Assembly: GCA_030998015.1 (NCBI GenBank)
Contig: JARWMV010000234.1
Location: forward strand, 1,488,001 to 1,552,000
Direction of reading: 5' to 3'
Length of the DNA stretch: 64,000 bases
Source: Ceratorhiza oryzae-sativae
Lineage: Eukaryota; Basidiomycota; Agaricomycetes; Cantharellales; Ceratobasidiaceae
Shown one piece after another: positions 44,952 through 57,269 of the stretch. Both the position numbers and the translations under genes were made by a program. Under the pieces are notes generated by a model. The model had not been told where the DNA came from. It saw nothing but the letters and a program-made list of their open reading frames with translations, and made no database searches. Every line of letters begins with the position of its first letter. Positions within the stretch are counted from its first letter, which is position 1.

Positions 44952-46920
44952 TTAGTGCACGAACCCTATACTCTGCAGATTCTCTCGCATGATTTTGTCT
45001 CGCACAGCGTTTATAGCGATACTAGTTGTGCGTGTATCCTGCATACCAACGAAGAATAGATCAATTTGAAAGTCCGAGCAAGCCGGGACCAGGAAATAGC
45101 CGTACCGTCGCAGTGATAAAATGGGTAAAGATCTGAGCATCTGGGCAGTGTTCGCGCCGAATCTTATCAAACTTTGACTTCAAGGCTTGAAAACGGAGGC
45201 AAAACAGATGAGCCGCCAACTCAAGTTTTCTCATCTGGGTCTGCCCACCTTTGGTAACACTGGCATAATCATTCGGCCGGTCTCCATACGAAGTCAGGAA
45301 TTGGTTCAGTCGAACCCCGGCTTGAAGTTTCGCCTGCAGCAAGTCACACTTGTTCAGGAACAACACGATGCTCGCGCCCGACAGGATCTTGTTCTTGCAT
45401 AGCTCCTTCCACATAATGAGGGAATCTTCGAGCCGATTGATAGTCGGATCTTCCGCGAGAACTTGATCGAAGGCCGAGATGGGAGCGAGGAAGATTATAC
45501 AATTAACTGCAGGGGTTGATGAGATAAGTAGGCATGAAACAAAGGTCTTGCGCATACCATCGTCAAAATGTGGGGCCCATGCCGCGCGCTGATACCGAGC
45601 GCCGCCGACATCAACTGGTGTAATAGGTTAGCATCGGATCTCAGGGGAATCGGACGTTACCAACAAATGCGCCAGATATACCCTTTTTCGGTACCACTGT
45701 CGACGGTGCAGACGGCTTCGGTAACACCCAGGGTCTTCAAGCGAGCTTTGAGAATATCGTCTGGGGGAAACAGTTTAGGAAGCCCAGGCGAAACCGCTCA
45801 GCAGACTATCTACGCACCGTCCGTCGGAATGTAACGTGGCTTTGTTATCCTATCAATGTCGTCTAGGAAGCTGCAGTCCGGTTAGATGCGGAGAAGCGAC
45901 CGAAAAGGCTCAGCCTACTCACAAGCCGCTCATGTTCTCAACTCTAACCTTGCGTCTCCTGAGCATCTCCCATACGGCCTTGGTCTGACAAAGGCCGACG
46001 AGATCGTCATGAAACGCTACGAGCAAACGGCCGGGGTCGTTTTCGTTGTCAAAGTCGATCGAGTAGTCGAGCGAAGGACGTGGGCTGGACGAGCCGACGT
46101 GCAATCTACGCAGAGCCGATTTCCAGCCGTAAGAAGACAAGACGCTTATCTCAGATGCTGGGACGCTGGGGCTTGCGGTCGTCGTCCAACCCGAGGTTGG
46201 CTCGGCGGGTAGGGGAGAGAGGGTTGGCGAAGAGTCTGGAGAAAGCTTCTTCGCAATCAAATCTGCAATCCTGTGTAGTTAACCTGAGCGTGAGTGTGCG
46301 GAACGTGGCTGAGGGATGAGCAGAAGGTGCGCACTGCGAGAGCGGGGATAAGCGGACACGCATCGTCCGAAACGTGGTCGAATGGGTGTGGTAGAACTCG
46401 GCATTGTCAGGGTGCTCTTGGTTGTTCGCGACGGGGATGTTGATCTCGTCGAGGACGTTGAGTATAGAACGAACCAGGTTGTGGAAGATTATCAGACGCC
46501 ACGATGCGCGCTCGGAATCAAACACGCCGCCGGTAGAATGGAGCAGCTGGAACTGTTTGAGCAGCGTGCTCTTGCCGCTTTCCCTGTGCGCCAACTGTGA
46601 TGAGCACAACGCCGGATGAGCCAGGCCGAGCAATCAAGCCACGTACGACTGTCCGAGCAGCAGAATCTTGCGTTCCTTCGCCCTGCGTTTACGGAGCGCG
46701 ATGCCCTCTTGCTGTACTCACGATAAGCGACTGAATGGGTCGACTAAATGACGGGCGTACCTTGAGCTGCTCGTCGATCTCGTTGCTTCGTCTGCGGAGC
46801 GAAATGAAAGCCGAGCTCAGCGCCGAACACCAGGCCGCCAGCGTGTACTCACCGCTTGGCCTCGTCCATCTGGGCTCGGTCTTCGCGCGGGACGTGGGCG
46901 TCTCGAGGGAGAGCAAGCAT
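44952..46920 (-). CDS. Atypical G-protein alpha subunit, copy B
   Basis: Starts MLALPRDAHVPREDRAQMDE, not Met-Gly. Then a basic coil RRRSNEIDEQLK, EGIALRKRRAKERKILLLGQ entering the P-loop, GKSTLLKQFQLLHSTGGVFD, FHNLVRSILNVLDEINIPV, and a long inserted helical domain with Ser/Arg-rich stretches ending DPGRLLVAFHDDLVGLCQTK. Switch I is FLDDIDRIT then DDILKARLKTLGVTEAVC-like; switch II is DVGGARYQRAAWAPHFDD; guanine motif is ASIVLFLNKCDLLQAKLQAG; and DTRTTSIAINAVRDKIMREN then LQSIGFVH ends at 44952-44954. The C-terminal helix is like that of canonical G-alpha, the receptor-contact region. As in copies A and C the catalytic Gln of DVGGQR is Ala. Gene order, orientation and intron positions suggest tandem duplication with copy C, 262 bp upstream. 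Confidence 0.85.
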
Positions 46921-47182
46921 GGGGCGATGGGTGGTCGACAAGTGGTGAGCAGCCATCCGGTAAATCACACTGGGGGCTGATAACGTTTCAAGTCCAGATC
47001 ACGTGGGCAGGCGTGATTTGCAAGTGCGGAAGTGTGACCGGGCGCCAACTCAGCCTAATGATGGCTGCTGAAAGCGCCTTGTCGATCTGCTCAGGCAGTG
47101 TGGCGCCTCGATCGACAGTCCAATTAACATCCATTTATACGCAAATACAACAGATACTCCATACAACACCGAAAGTACACTC

Positions 47183-49206
47183 CTAATACAATCCGACTGC
47201 TGCCAGTGCCTCGCGCATAATCTGTTCACGCACTGCAAACGCGGATGAGATTAAAGACCTGTCGGGACCGACGGGGCAACTTACCAGTTCCAATGATCTT
47301 GCGTGTTGTCCGAGGGTCTGTCAACACACGCCGTTAGTTCGGCAAAACGTAAAAGCAATAACGTGGGCTTGCCTATAACACTCGTTTGATGAATATACAG
47401 CGTTCGCTTGCCGGGCGTACAGCTGGCCCTGTACACTTCGTCGAATTTGAGTCGAAGAACTACGCAACAATTCCAGCCAATATCAGCCTCAGATCGTCTT
47501 CGGGAGCAGTATCACGCAGCAGCCACCGGGCTAACCCTATCCCCATGCCAAAACGCAATCTGGCTGGCTGCATGAAACAGACTCGCTCGACTTACACTCC
47601 GCAACTGGCGCGCTCTCATTCGGACCGGTAAGACGTCATGTACTTTCGAAACTGGACGCCCGCAGCAAGCTTCGCCTTGAGCAGATCGCACTTGTTCAAA
47701 AACAGCACGATTGGCACTTTTTCCAACACCTTGTTTCGGCATATCTCTTGCCAGAGTAGAAGGGAGTCTTTGACCCGGTTCATTCGTGGATCTTCCGCCA
47801 ACGTTTGGTCAAAGGGGCTTATCGGTGCTATACGAAGACATAAGATGAAATGCTCATGAAAAAAGTGGAGCAGGATGGTGTACCTAGGAATATGATGGCG
47901 TTGACGTCTTGGAAATACGCCGCCCATCGAAGCCGCTGTAAAATCGGTCAAAATCAAGTAGGCACTGTGTATGCGTTACCATATGCGCACCTGGTTCCTT
48001 GCGCCCCCTACGTCAACTACCCAGCACGAGGCATACACGTCAACACAAAAAGAGCAAGCCGCTTGATATGGCAACTCACAGATGCGCCATTCAAGGCCCG
48101 AGTCTGGACCTCGCTCGAACCGAAGCCGGTGCTCTTGGACACCCACGGTCTTGATTCGGGCCCTCAATATATCATCTATCATGCAGACCCCATTAGAAAA
48201 ATTCCGAAATCAGGAATCATATACCACTCTGACAAACCTTCCGTGGGGATATAACCACGCGAGTGATTCTCGGTAGATCGTCCATAAAGCTATGATCAGA
48301 CGGAATGCAATGAAATTCGGCAGACTTCCAATAACCGAACGGACTTACAACCCGGGTGATTCGCGTATTGTCGGCCGTTGTCGAGCAACCGTGCGTTGAA
48401 CCAAGTCGTCTTCCCACAATTCCCGCAGATCGTCTGCACACGCCACAAATATCCTCCCAGGGTCGTCCCGAGAAGACCAGTCCATGGTGATCGATTCGGC
48501 GGTGGATGATTGTGCGCCGGGCGCGAACCGTTCGCTCCAAGATGTCCATGCGTGCACGGTCACTTCGCTGTGCTCGTCTCCGGAGGACATGGCACTTCCC
48601 ATCCGACGAAGCCAGCGCATCGAGGACTGGGCCGGTGCAGGCTGAGCGGGGGCATCCGGGGGGTCCCGCAGCCGTCGCTCAAGCAGGCTGTGAATGTGCA
48701 ACAGCGGGCCGAGGCGAAGAGCCAGCGTGGCAAGGTGGGGCGGATAATGTCGATTTCGGTAGTCCCCATAAGACCGAGAAGAGTGTGAGCTCGAACTCGA
48801 GCTGTCTGACAGCGCGTTCTCGGCCGGATCGTCAGGAAGCGCGACTGCATCGAGTATCCGACGGACCGAATTCAAAACGTTGAAGTAGATGAGCGCACGG
48901 TAGCTATTGAGTTGTGCGCTAAACGCTGATGCAGACTGCATTAGCTGAAACTGCTTCAGCGTGGTCGTCTTTCCACTTTCTGCTTGGCCTGAACAACGGA
49001 ACATGTGAGTCCCACATCATCCGACGAGAGGAAGAAGGCAAACCAAGGAGCAGAATCTTGCGCTGGTACGGCTGCGCTTTCTGCATCGCCTCGCGGTCAC
49101 GGTCGATCTGTTCGTCAATCCTGTCGCTTCGATCTTTCGCCTCCGCCTCTTGTTCGAGTCGCGCCTGCTTGGCTTCGGGTGTCTCGTCAGGTGGTGGACG
49201 GGTCAT
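47183..49206 (-). CDS. Atypical G-protein alpha subunit, copy C
   Basis: The clearest copy. It starts MTRPPPDETPEAKQARLEQE, a charged coil typical of non-canonical fungal G-alphas, then DRIDEQIDRDREAMQKAQPY, RKILLLG, AESGKTTTLKQFQLMQSASA (P-loop with T-T instead of S-T), and LIYFNVLNSVRRILDAVALP. The helical domain carries a Ser-rich insert of roughly 90 residues. It then reads DDPGRIFVACADDLRELWED, switch II DVGGARNQRLRWAAYFQDVN followed by AIIFL, guanine motif VPIVLFLNKCDLLKAKLAAG, TDPRTTRKIIGT, and AVREQIMREALAAVGLY as a complete C-terminal helix, stop at 47183-47185. No N-terminal myristoylation site. The switch-II Gln-to-Ala change is shared with copies A and B. Confidence 0.87.
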
Positions 49207-49834
49207 AATCTAGGCCAGTCCGAATCGGTCTCACGCAGTAATATAGTGGAACATGGATCACTCACAGCAAAGGGGTCGTCTGAGAACGACCTGCGAAAGT
49301 GTCTAGCCATTGGTCAGGGGGAGAGGAGGTAGGGCGGCGATCCTGAGCAGGAGCAGGGGGCAAAACGTATTTATACGTTTCCGACGTATGAGTGTGGGGA
49401 GAACGGGGCGAAGGAAGAGCAGCACTCCAGACACGCCAAGGCACAAGGATCATCCCCAGGCTAAACCGGTAGCGGTTAGCGTGGAGACATTGATCATCCA
49501 GTCCGATTTCAGACGCCACCACATGTTCATACCCGAGGCTGCAAGATGTCCCAGGGATCCTGCCTGCGATTCTGCCAGTCTGGCCATGCTCCGCCATGGG
49601 ATATATTTGTGTTCGGTGCTGCGGAGGCCGTGGTGTTTGCGCCCTGTGTCGACAACCTTCAAATTACCCACTCGATTGATGCCGAATTCGGCAACGCCCG
49701 CGCTTCTTGTTTCGTCACAATTCCCCAACTCGGATAAAGATTACACATGTGGATGAATACAAAAGTTATTCATCCATTCAAGCAAACTAATGACTACACC
49801 ATTCCCGATACATCATTCATTTTACATGCTCGCA
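49207..49834. other. Intergenic
   Basis: 0.63 kb: 5' flank of G-alpha C and 3' flank of the GYF gene. A 148-codon plus-strand ORF (49310-49756) has no recognisable feature and is treated as chance. Confidence 0.45.
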
Positions 49835-52800
49835 CTACTTGCGCCCACCCTTGGCCTTTTTCTGCACAGTCTTGAACCCCCACTCGGACTGCTGGATGGG
49901 CTTGGGCTGGGTTTTGACCACTAAGGACAAGCTCAATTAATGACCACGTTGCAACTAAATGATTTTGAGATTCAACTAACCTTCGGCTAAAGACGCCCTG
50001 GCAGGGGCTTTTGAGCCCACTTTGGCGCGTGCGGCAACAGCGTCGGATTTGCGTTTTTGGCAAAACTCGGCGGCGAACCGACGTCCGTCCAACGTCGAGC
50101 TATTTGCGTAGATCGAGTCGGAGATGATCTCAATCACAGCTGGTGAGGGGTCCAACGGGAACGATAGTAGCATTTGCATAAACTCTTCGACTAGTAGCGC
50201 CACAATAAACGTTAGGTGCCTAAAGCAGTAACGGACAAAACGCACCATTTACGCCATTGAGTCCCTTCAGGGCATCTTTGAGCCACCTGAGGAAATCGAG
50301 CGACGGAGCGATGGGCATATCTTCTGTCACGGATGTCGCGGGAGCAGCAGCGGCCTTTGCCGATGCCGTCGTGCTGCTCGCGCTTGAACTCGGTCGAGGT
50401 GCACTGCCGCCTGACACGATGCGGGCTGGCTGTTGTTGAGGCGCAGCCGACGGTTTCGTCGGAGCCGCGGATGGCTTGGCACCAACTGTTGTCCAACCGC
50501 CACCCCCTGCAGATGTGGCAGTGACGTTCTGGCAAGCGAGTTAGATTTTGTCTGATGTAGGGGATGGATAGGTTGTTTACCTTGGCGGATTCAGCATAGG
50601 CACGTTTCAAGGCTTGTTGAGCTGCTGCAATCGACTGGGCCTCTTTAGCGGCGGCGGCCTTCTTCCTCTTCTCCTCTTCCTCTTGAATTTCTTTCATTGT
50701 CTTCTTCCCTGCGGGTACAGTGGAAGGTTTTGTCCATGCAGGTGTTGCCCCGTTCGCTGTAGCCGGGGCAGGGGCGCTCGAGCGCGCACCGACTTGAGGG
50801 AGACCCCACGAGCCAGTCAGAGGTTCATCATTTGCCACAGGAGTAGGGGCGGAAGCAGTTTTAGCAACTCTTTCGGCAGCCTTGCGAGCCTCGGCTTGAC
50901 GAGCTTCGACTTCTTGAATCTCGCGAAGCGAAAGAGAGGTTGCTTTCTCATCATCTGCGGTTGCCCATGCTTTCGCGGGCGCCGGTGGAGAGATAGGGGA
51001 TGGACTGCTGGGCGCGATACTCTCCTTGGCCGGGATGGAGACAGCCGTGGCAGGAGCTGGTGCATTAGAGGATTTGCTCTTGTTTTTGTTGCGCTTGCCA
51101 GAGGTCGGTGAGGCTACTGGAGGCGCGGGCATGGGCGTTGGAGCAGGGGTTGGCTCGGGCTCCACAGAAGCCACAGGTTCAGGAACACTCTCGTGTGCCT
51201 CGGTTTCAGGGTGAATGGTGATTTGCTCCAATGCGGGAGTGATGCTCTCCACCTCGGCCGGTAGCGAAGCCTGAACGCTCGTCGGACTCTCGTGCACATT
51301 CGACTCGGTCATCCATTCCTCTGCCACATTCACGGCAGCCTCGACCGCTGGCGGCAAGTCCCATGACTGCTGCTGCTGCTGTTCCGACCATACATTTTGC
51401 TGTTGTGGCTGAACAGACTGATAAATCGGGCCTTGATCAAACCCAGGGGAAGCGCTATTGAATGAAGCTGGAGTGTTGAGTTGTTCCCCACCGCCCGACG
51501 ACCAGAGAATCGGCCCGTTGTGCGGGAAAGGCGAGACGGCGCTGAGCGATGCATTATTTACCGGGGCATGGGTAGGAGCCGGGGGCGGAACCAGGCGTGA
51601 GCCGAATCCAGAACTTGTTACCCCAAACGCCGAATACTGAGCATGGTGCACCGTAGGGTTCTGGACGAAACCCGCCCCAAACGGACCCGGCCCTCCGACA
51701 GTCGAGTGAGTGGGCGCGCCAAGACCAACACCCATCGCAAGTTCGCGTTCACGCAATGATTGAATAAATTCCTCTCGCTTCTTGCGCTCGAGTGCAACGT
51801 TCGATAGCCCAGCTACACCAGATCCAGCCACGAGGCCTTCACTGCCGTTTGGAGATTGGTTGAGATACGAATCGAGCGTTGTGCTTCTTGCGGTAGCTGA
51901 TAGAGCAGGACTGTGCGCAAGCGGGCTTCCACTCACACCGGCAGACATTGGTCCGTGACTAGATGGGTCACCAACGCCAGTCATCAGATGGGCCAAGCGC
52001 GGGCTGGGATTGAGAGGAGAGCTGCTGCCAAGTAAATGCGATTGAGGGGGTGGGAGATTGGGTGGTGCACGTGGCGCAAGTTGAGAGAGGAACATCTGAG
52101 GATACGTCTCTCCAGGTCGGACTGGAGGTGCACGTCTCCGAACATCTCGAAGGGGTTCGAAATCAGGGTCAATGGTTGTACGTTTAATCAGGAGATCGTC
52201 GTTGAAGTAGCCACTTTCGAACCATTGTTGCATTGTGGCGCCGATGAATGGGCCTAGATAAGGTCATAAATGAAATCTGCATGGTTGAATTAGAAAGGGT
52301 ACATACCTTGAATCTGGCCAGTCGGATCTTTGTAAGACCATTGTACATTGGCAGGATCTTCAGCTGGTTCAGGGGCTGGAGCTCCGGAGCCGTTGGTAGC
52401 ATAGATAGTGCTCGCAGCAGGGGGGTGCAAGGCAGAACCGCCATTAATACCGCTAGAATCGGTCGGCTCTGGTGCTGGCTCGGCATTGCTCTCCGGAGCC
52501 GATGCTAATGCATCTGGATCGCTCACTGGACCTGGTCCAGGAGATACTGATGGTGATATCTTGCCGTTTTCACTACCATTCCCACCTATGGCGCCATTTG
52601 TGAGACTTCCAAAGGACATCCCGCGACCGATCCCTAATCCGGTCCCTGGAGTCCCGCCTATGCCACCCCAGCCACGAGCTACGTTATTATCGTTGGCGCG
52701 ACGACGTGCACCGACTGCACTCCAGCCAGGATCTATCGTCCCACCAGCAGCTGATCCGCGTGACCAAGGTTCTGCAGCATCTGAGCCATCAATCGTGGGC

Positions 52801-53594
52801 ACACGAGTCCGGGTGTTGGGTGAGGGCAACGGGGCACCGGGTGAACCCGGTCCACCGTTGCCTGCGTTGGCAAGAAGGTTCGAGGAGAGCGAGAGCTTGC
52901 GCGGCAAGAATGGTGCTGAGGTGGGATCGTCTGTGTTGCCGGTCCCGCGCCTTCGGGGAGCACCCATGCCCCGGGGGCTCACCGGGCCGATTCCGATCCC
53001 AATGCCCTGGCCAAACTTGGCGGCCTGGCGGTCGGGCGCAAGCGACAGAGGGTTGGTATTGCGTCGGGCAGGCGGGTCGGAATTAACAGGCATCGAAAAG
53101 AGCTGGAGCGGGTTACGTCAGACCGGAGCGGGACACGAGGTCGGCACGAGTCGCAGCCGCGATGTTGACGATGAGCTCATGCGTACACATGTGAGAACGG
53201 GCCTACCTTTCGTTCCTCTTGGGTCATATCCCTTACACCTATCGGTTCGCCACCGACCTCACGCACGATGCCGGGCCAACGCTCAACCTCGAGCCCAAGT
53301 CCGCCACGGCCGCCGCCGTCTTTCCAGACGCGTATCATCTGGTCTTTTGAGTAGCGGAACGGATAGCTCTCGTCCTCTGACTTGATCTCGGGCGGTGGGG
53401 ACGCGGAGGTAAGCAGGGACGAGTAGGAGGAGACGTTGGGCAGCGGAGGAGCAGTCTGCGTCGGCGGGGTAGGGAGCATTTGACGTCGCGCTCGGCGAAT
53501 TGCCTGTCTGGTTCGGCGAGAGCGATGAGAGTGAGCCTCTGGACGGCTTGCGCATCCATTCTGGGCCAAAGCGGAGGGATGAGGCGGAGGTCAT
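49835..53594 (-). CDS. GYF-domain protein (Smy2/GIGYF-like)
   Basis: Large, mostly disordered protein with one GYF domain, which binds Pro-rich peptides in translational repression, mRNA decay or splicing factors. The start MTSASSLRFGPEWMRKPSRG is followed by SPPPEIKSEDESYPFRYSKD then QMIRVWKDG, and MPVNSDPPARRNTNPLSLAP. The GYF domain is NVQWSYKDPTGQIQG, intron, PFIGATMQQWFESGYFNDDL then LIKR, with the invariant W, GPF and WF-x-x-G-YF. Downstream are a Gln run, a charged coil (KTMKEIQEEEEKRKKAAAAK) and a terminal exon ending QQSEWGFKTVQKKAKGGRK, stop 49835-49837. In the N-terminal exon one base is missing from the run of G at about 53470-53475 (C on the coding strand), judged from the jump SATSNAP to PTPPTQTAPP. 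It is divergent from RNA14 across 0.29 kb. Confidence 0.85.
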
Positions 53595-53883
53595 AGTGCA
53601 GGTGGGCAAAATGGTTCCGAGCGATGTGCTGCCGTCGTCGGGAGTGAGTTCTGCGTCGAGGCGGTGGTGGACAGACACGTACCGTTTGTTGTGCGATGCG
53701 AGTGCTGGAGTCGAGTTGAGCGTTGAAGAAAAGACAAGGCCCGATTAGTCGCCCGATGACCCTCGGATGCAGACATCCGGCCAGGGTCCCCTTCCGCCAA
53801 CCAACCAGTTCCAACCAACAACCACAGGACTCTGGGTCTTTGTCTGGTTCAAAGACTCGTGCTCAAACAACTGTCTGCTCGTG

Positions 53884-56800
53884 ATGAATCCCGAGGCTCA
53901 GCCAAACGACCTGGCCGGTGGCGCTGGCGCAGAACAACATCCACCCGCGCCTAATCCCAACGAGCAAACGAGTGTAGCAGAGACCAGGCGTGAAGAACAA
54001 CCGGCAGATCATTCTGCAGAGCTCGCAGCTCAAGCTGCAGCTGCTCTCAACCAAATCTTGCCTGAATCAGTCTCCGATGGCTTGCAAGCCTACAGCCAAA
54101 CGCCTCGTACAACCCCGCCGGCCACTGCCCCTCAGCCCGCCCAGGCACAGAGCAACCCAAGCCCAAGTTGACAGAGACCGACCTGCTACGGGAACGGCTC
54201 AAGCGTGACCCGCTCGATGTCTCCACTCGCCAACATCTTATCGGTCTGGCTGAAGCTTCAGGCGACGTGGATAGGATCCAGGATGCGTACGAGGGCCTGT
54301 TGGAGGTGTTCCCTGATGCGGTACGTCACCTTGCAACATGCTCAGAATGGGATTCTGACTGCCGTTCCAGACCGCTGCCCAGATCGCCTACCTCAATCAC
54401 TTTCTGACCCCAGCGCTGTTTGGCAAGGCAGAATTGCTCTTCTCACGTTTCCTACGTACATCCACCTCTCCCGAATTATGGAAATTTTACCTCGCCTACG
54501 TACGTCGCACGAACCCGTCGACTACAGATCCCCAAACCCGTGAGGTTGTCAAAAAGGCATATGAATTTGCGCTCCTACACATCGGCCACGACCGGGCCGC
54601 GGGGGACATCTGGCGCGAGTATATCGATTTTGCCAAGGCAGGGGAGGCTAAAACAACATGGGAGGAGCAACAAAAGATGGACATGCTCCGACGTTTGTAC
54701 CACCGCGCCGTCGTTATCCCACTTGAGAATGTTGAGCAACTTTGGCGCGAACTTGACCAGTTTGAAAACGGGCTAAATAAAATTACCGTACGTTGTGTGA
54801 TACCGCCGTTCGACCGTTGCAATCACAACCTCAACAATAACACTATTCTCGTTTTTTTTCTTGAACAGGCAAAAAAGTTCTTGGCTGACTTGTCTCCGTC
54901 GTACATGACTGCTCGCACTGCGTTGCGTGAACTCCGACGGTTGCTCGACCCGCTTGAGCAAAAGGCTGCACCTCCACCGCGTGATCCAGCGATTCCTGCG
55001 CCACCAGATTTTAACTTACCGACCGTGCCCACATGGTCGGAGTCTGACCGGACAGCGATCCAAGGATGGAAAGCGTATGTCAAGTGGGAAGAGTCCAATC
55101 CGTTGGATTTGGAAGATACTACTGCGCTGTACAGTCGAGTTGCTGCCGCGTATCGCAAGGCATGTGCAGCTATGCGGTTCTATCCCGAGATCTGGTATGT
55201 TTGTATCGTATCCAATCTACGTTTGTCATTGAGCGCTATGCTAGGTATATGTCATACAACTGGGCGAATGCAAGCGGCAAACCCGATGAAGCACTTGCGA
55301 TAATAAAGCAAGGAATGGAAGCAAACAAGTCAAGGTGCTGTGCATACACCCGTGTATTCTATCTTATCCCCTAATCCTACTCTTTCAGCTTCCTTCTTCA
55401 CTTTGCTTATCACGAAATCTGCGAGGCCCAAAAGAAATATCCAGAAGTTCACAGCACGTTCGAAAACCTGGTTGAAGCCCTGCACACCCAGCTAGACGCG
55501 CTCGAAAATTCCATCAACGAGGAAGTTGCAAGCGCCAAGGCTTCCGCACCACCCATAGACTTTATGGCTGCTCCAGAGGAAAGTCAGCGCCTAGCGAAGC
55601 CGACAAGTTCAAGCAAGGCGCATGCCTGAACTGAACGAGATGCGATCCGAGCTTGGAGTTGTTTGGATCATGTATATGCGGTTTGCGCGCCGGTCCGAGG
55701 GTCTCAAGCCGGCGAGAGGAATCTTCGGCAAAGCGAGGAAGGACAAGCATGTATGGTGGAATGTTTATGAAGCTGCTGGTGCGTTATTTTGGACACGCTT
55801 CGTTTTACCATGATGACGGGCTGACTTGAGACAGCATTAATGGAGTATCACTGCACCAAGGCTCCGGACGTGGCTACGAAAATATTCGAGCTTGGGCTCA
55901 AGTCGTTTAGTGATAATCCGGACTATGTGTTGCGATATCTTGGTTTCCTCATCTCGATCAATGACGAGAATAGTTAGTATGATCAATCTACTCCGGTTGT
56001 TCTCCGTCGACTAACCCACTTGCAGACGCGCGGGCACTTTTCGAACGTGCGATCACCACATTCCGCCTGACAAGGCACGGCCGATTTGGGACAGGTGGTC
56101 ACGATACGAATACAACTTTGGTGATATCGCAGGATCTCAAAAACTTGAGAAACGACTTGCGGAGACGTATCCGAATGGTATAGTCTGAATTCTATCCTAT
56201 GCTGTTCGCTTGACTAAATCGGTTGGACGGACCTAGACCCGCCTATCAAGCGATTTGCGAACCGATTCACGTACCTTGGCGTCGATACAGTTGCGTCCAA
56301 CGATCTCGGATTCAAGGTGATGCGACAGACATCTGGACAACAGCCAAGCACACCTGCCCCGGCAAACGGGAATGCGAATACAAAGCGAGCGGTTTCCCCG
56401 CCCCGTCGGGCGGCTGATCCGCCCGCGAAAAGGTTCAAGGGACAGGAAAATGATAGGCAGCGTGAGCAAGAGCGGGAGAGGGAGCGAGAGCGGGATAGAG
56501 AGCGAGAGCGTGATCGTGAACGAGAGCGTGAACGGATGGAACGTGAACGGGAGAGGGAGAGGGCTGAGAGGGAGAAAGAGCGGGAGAGGGAGAGGGATCG
56601 TGACAGAGAGAGGGAGAGGCGCGGTGGGAGGTGGGAGGGCCCTCCTCGAAGGGGCAATAGCCCCCCGCCGTTCAGAAGAGGACATGACGGGCCGAGGAGG
56701 CACGACGATGGGCCTGAGGAGGGCGGTTTGCCTCCTCTGGCATCCAAGTTTATCTCTTTGTTGCCGAATCCTTCATCGTTTGACGGTAAGCAGTGGCTCT

Positions 56801-57072
56801 CGTGGATTCGGTGTCTTGGCTAACGCATCATGATATGGCAGGGCCTGTATTCCGCACCGACGATCTCTTGGCGCTGTTCAAAAATATGAGCCTACCTTCC
56901 AGGTCGCCCCCTCCGGCTGCTCGCCCTCGCTCACCCCCTAGAGGTATGTGATCCTGGTCGTTGCAACGTGTGGTTTGGTCTAAAATAGCATACAGGCGGT
57001 CGACCTCCTCCCGATTATGGTCCATATCAAGGTCCAGGAGATCGTGGACCATCGCGTCGTGGTCGGTATTGA
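53884..57072 (+). CDS. RNA14: mRNA 3'-end processing protein RNA14 (CstF-77 homologue) with RE-rich tail
   Basis: HAT-repeat scaffold of cleavage/polyadenylation factor IA. Disordered N-terminus, then [100 protein letters not shown] and [20 protein letters not shown] (HAT repeats). Then [80 protein letters not shown] and [20 protein letters not shown] sequence follow. The tail is a tract dominated by Arg-Glu/Arg-Asp repeats (about 56455-56635) and then [14 protein letters not shown] and [19 protein letters not shown], the conserved C-terminal monkeytail-like segment, ending at 57072. Frame jumps at about 54153-54158 and 55575-55622 interrupt otherwise conserved sequence. Confidence 0.85.
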
Positions 57073-57269
57073 GAAAATGCAATATCTTCTTTCAATGTTT
57101 TCAAGACTTCTCTTTTGATTATAGCAAACCTAACAGACTCTTTTCATATCATGTATATACATTGAGAAAAATTAACGTATGTTTTGTGCGATCCACTCGA
57201 TGATTCATAACTGCTTTTAGCCACAAATCACATGACTCTGCCCTTTCATGGCGCCACCCACTTGACTCG

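Noticed and set aside
49310..49756. 148-codon plus-strand ORF upstream of G-alpha C
   Set aside because: Composition is not protein-like and it lies in the promoter of the G-alpha gene.
52408..53385. A 325-codon plus-strand ORF opposite the GYF gene
   Set aside because: Low-complexity antisense shadow of Pro/Gly/Ser codons; the minus strand has the GYF domain.
56214..56747. A 177-codon Ser/Arg/Leu-rich minus-strand ORF
   Set aside because: It is the complement of the RE-repeat tract of RNA14; repeat composition keeps all frames open.
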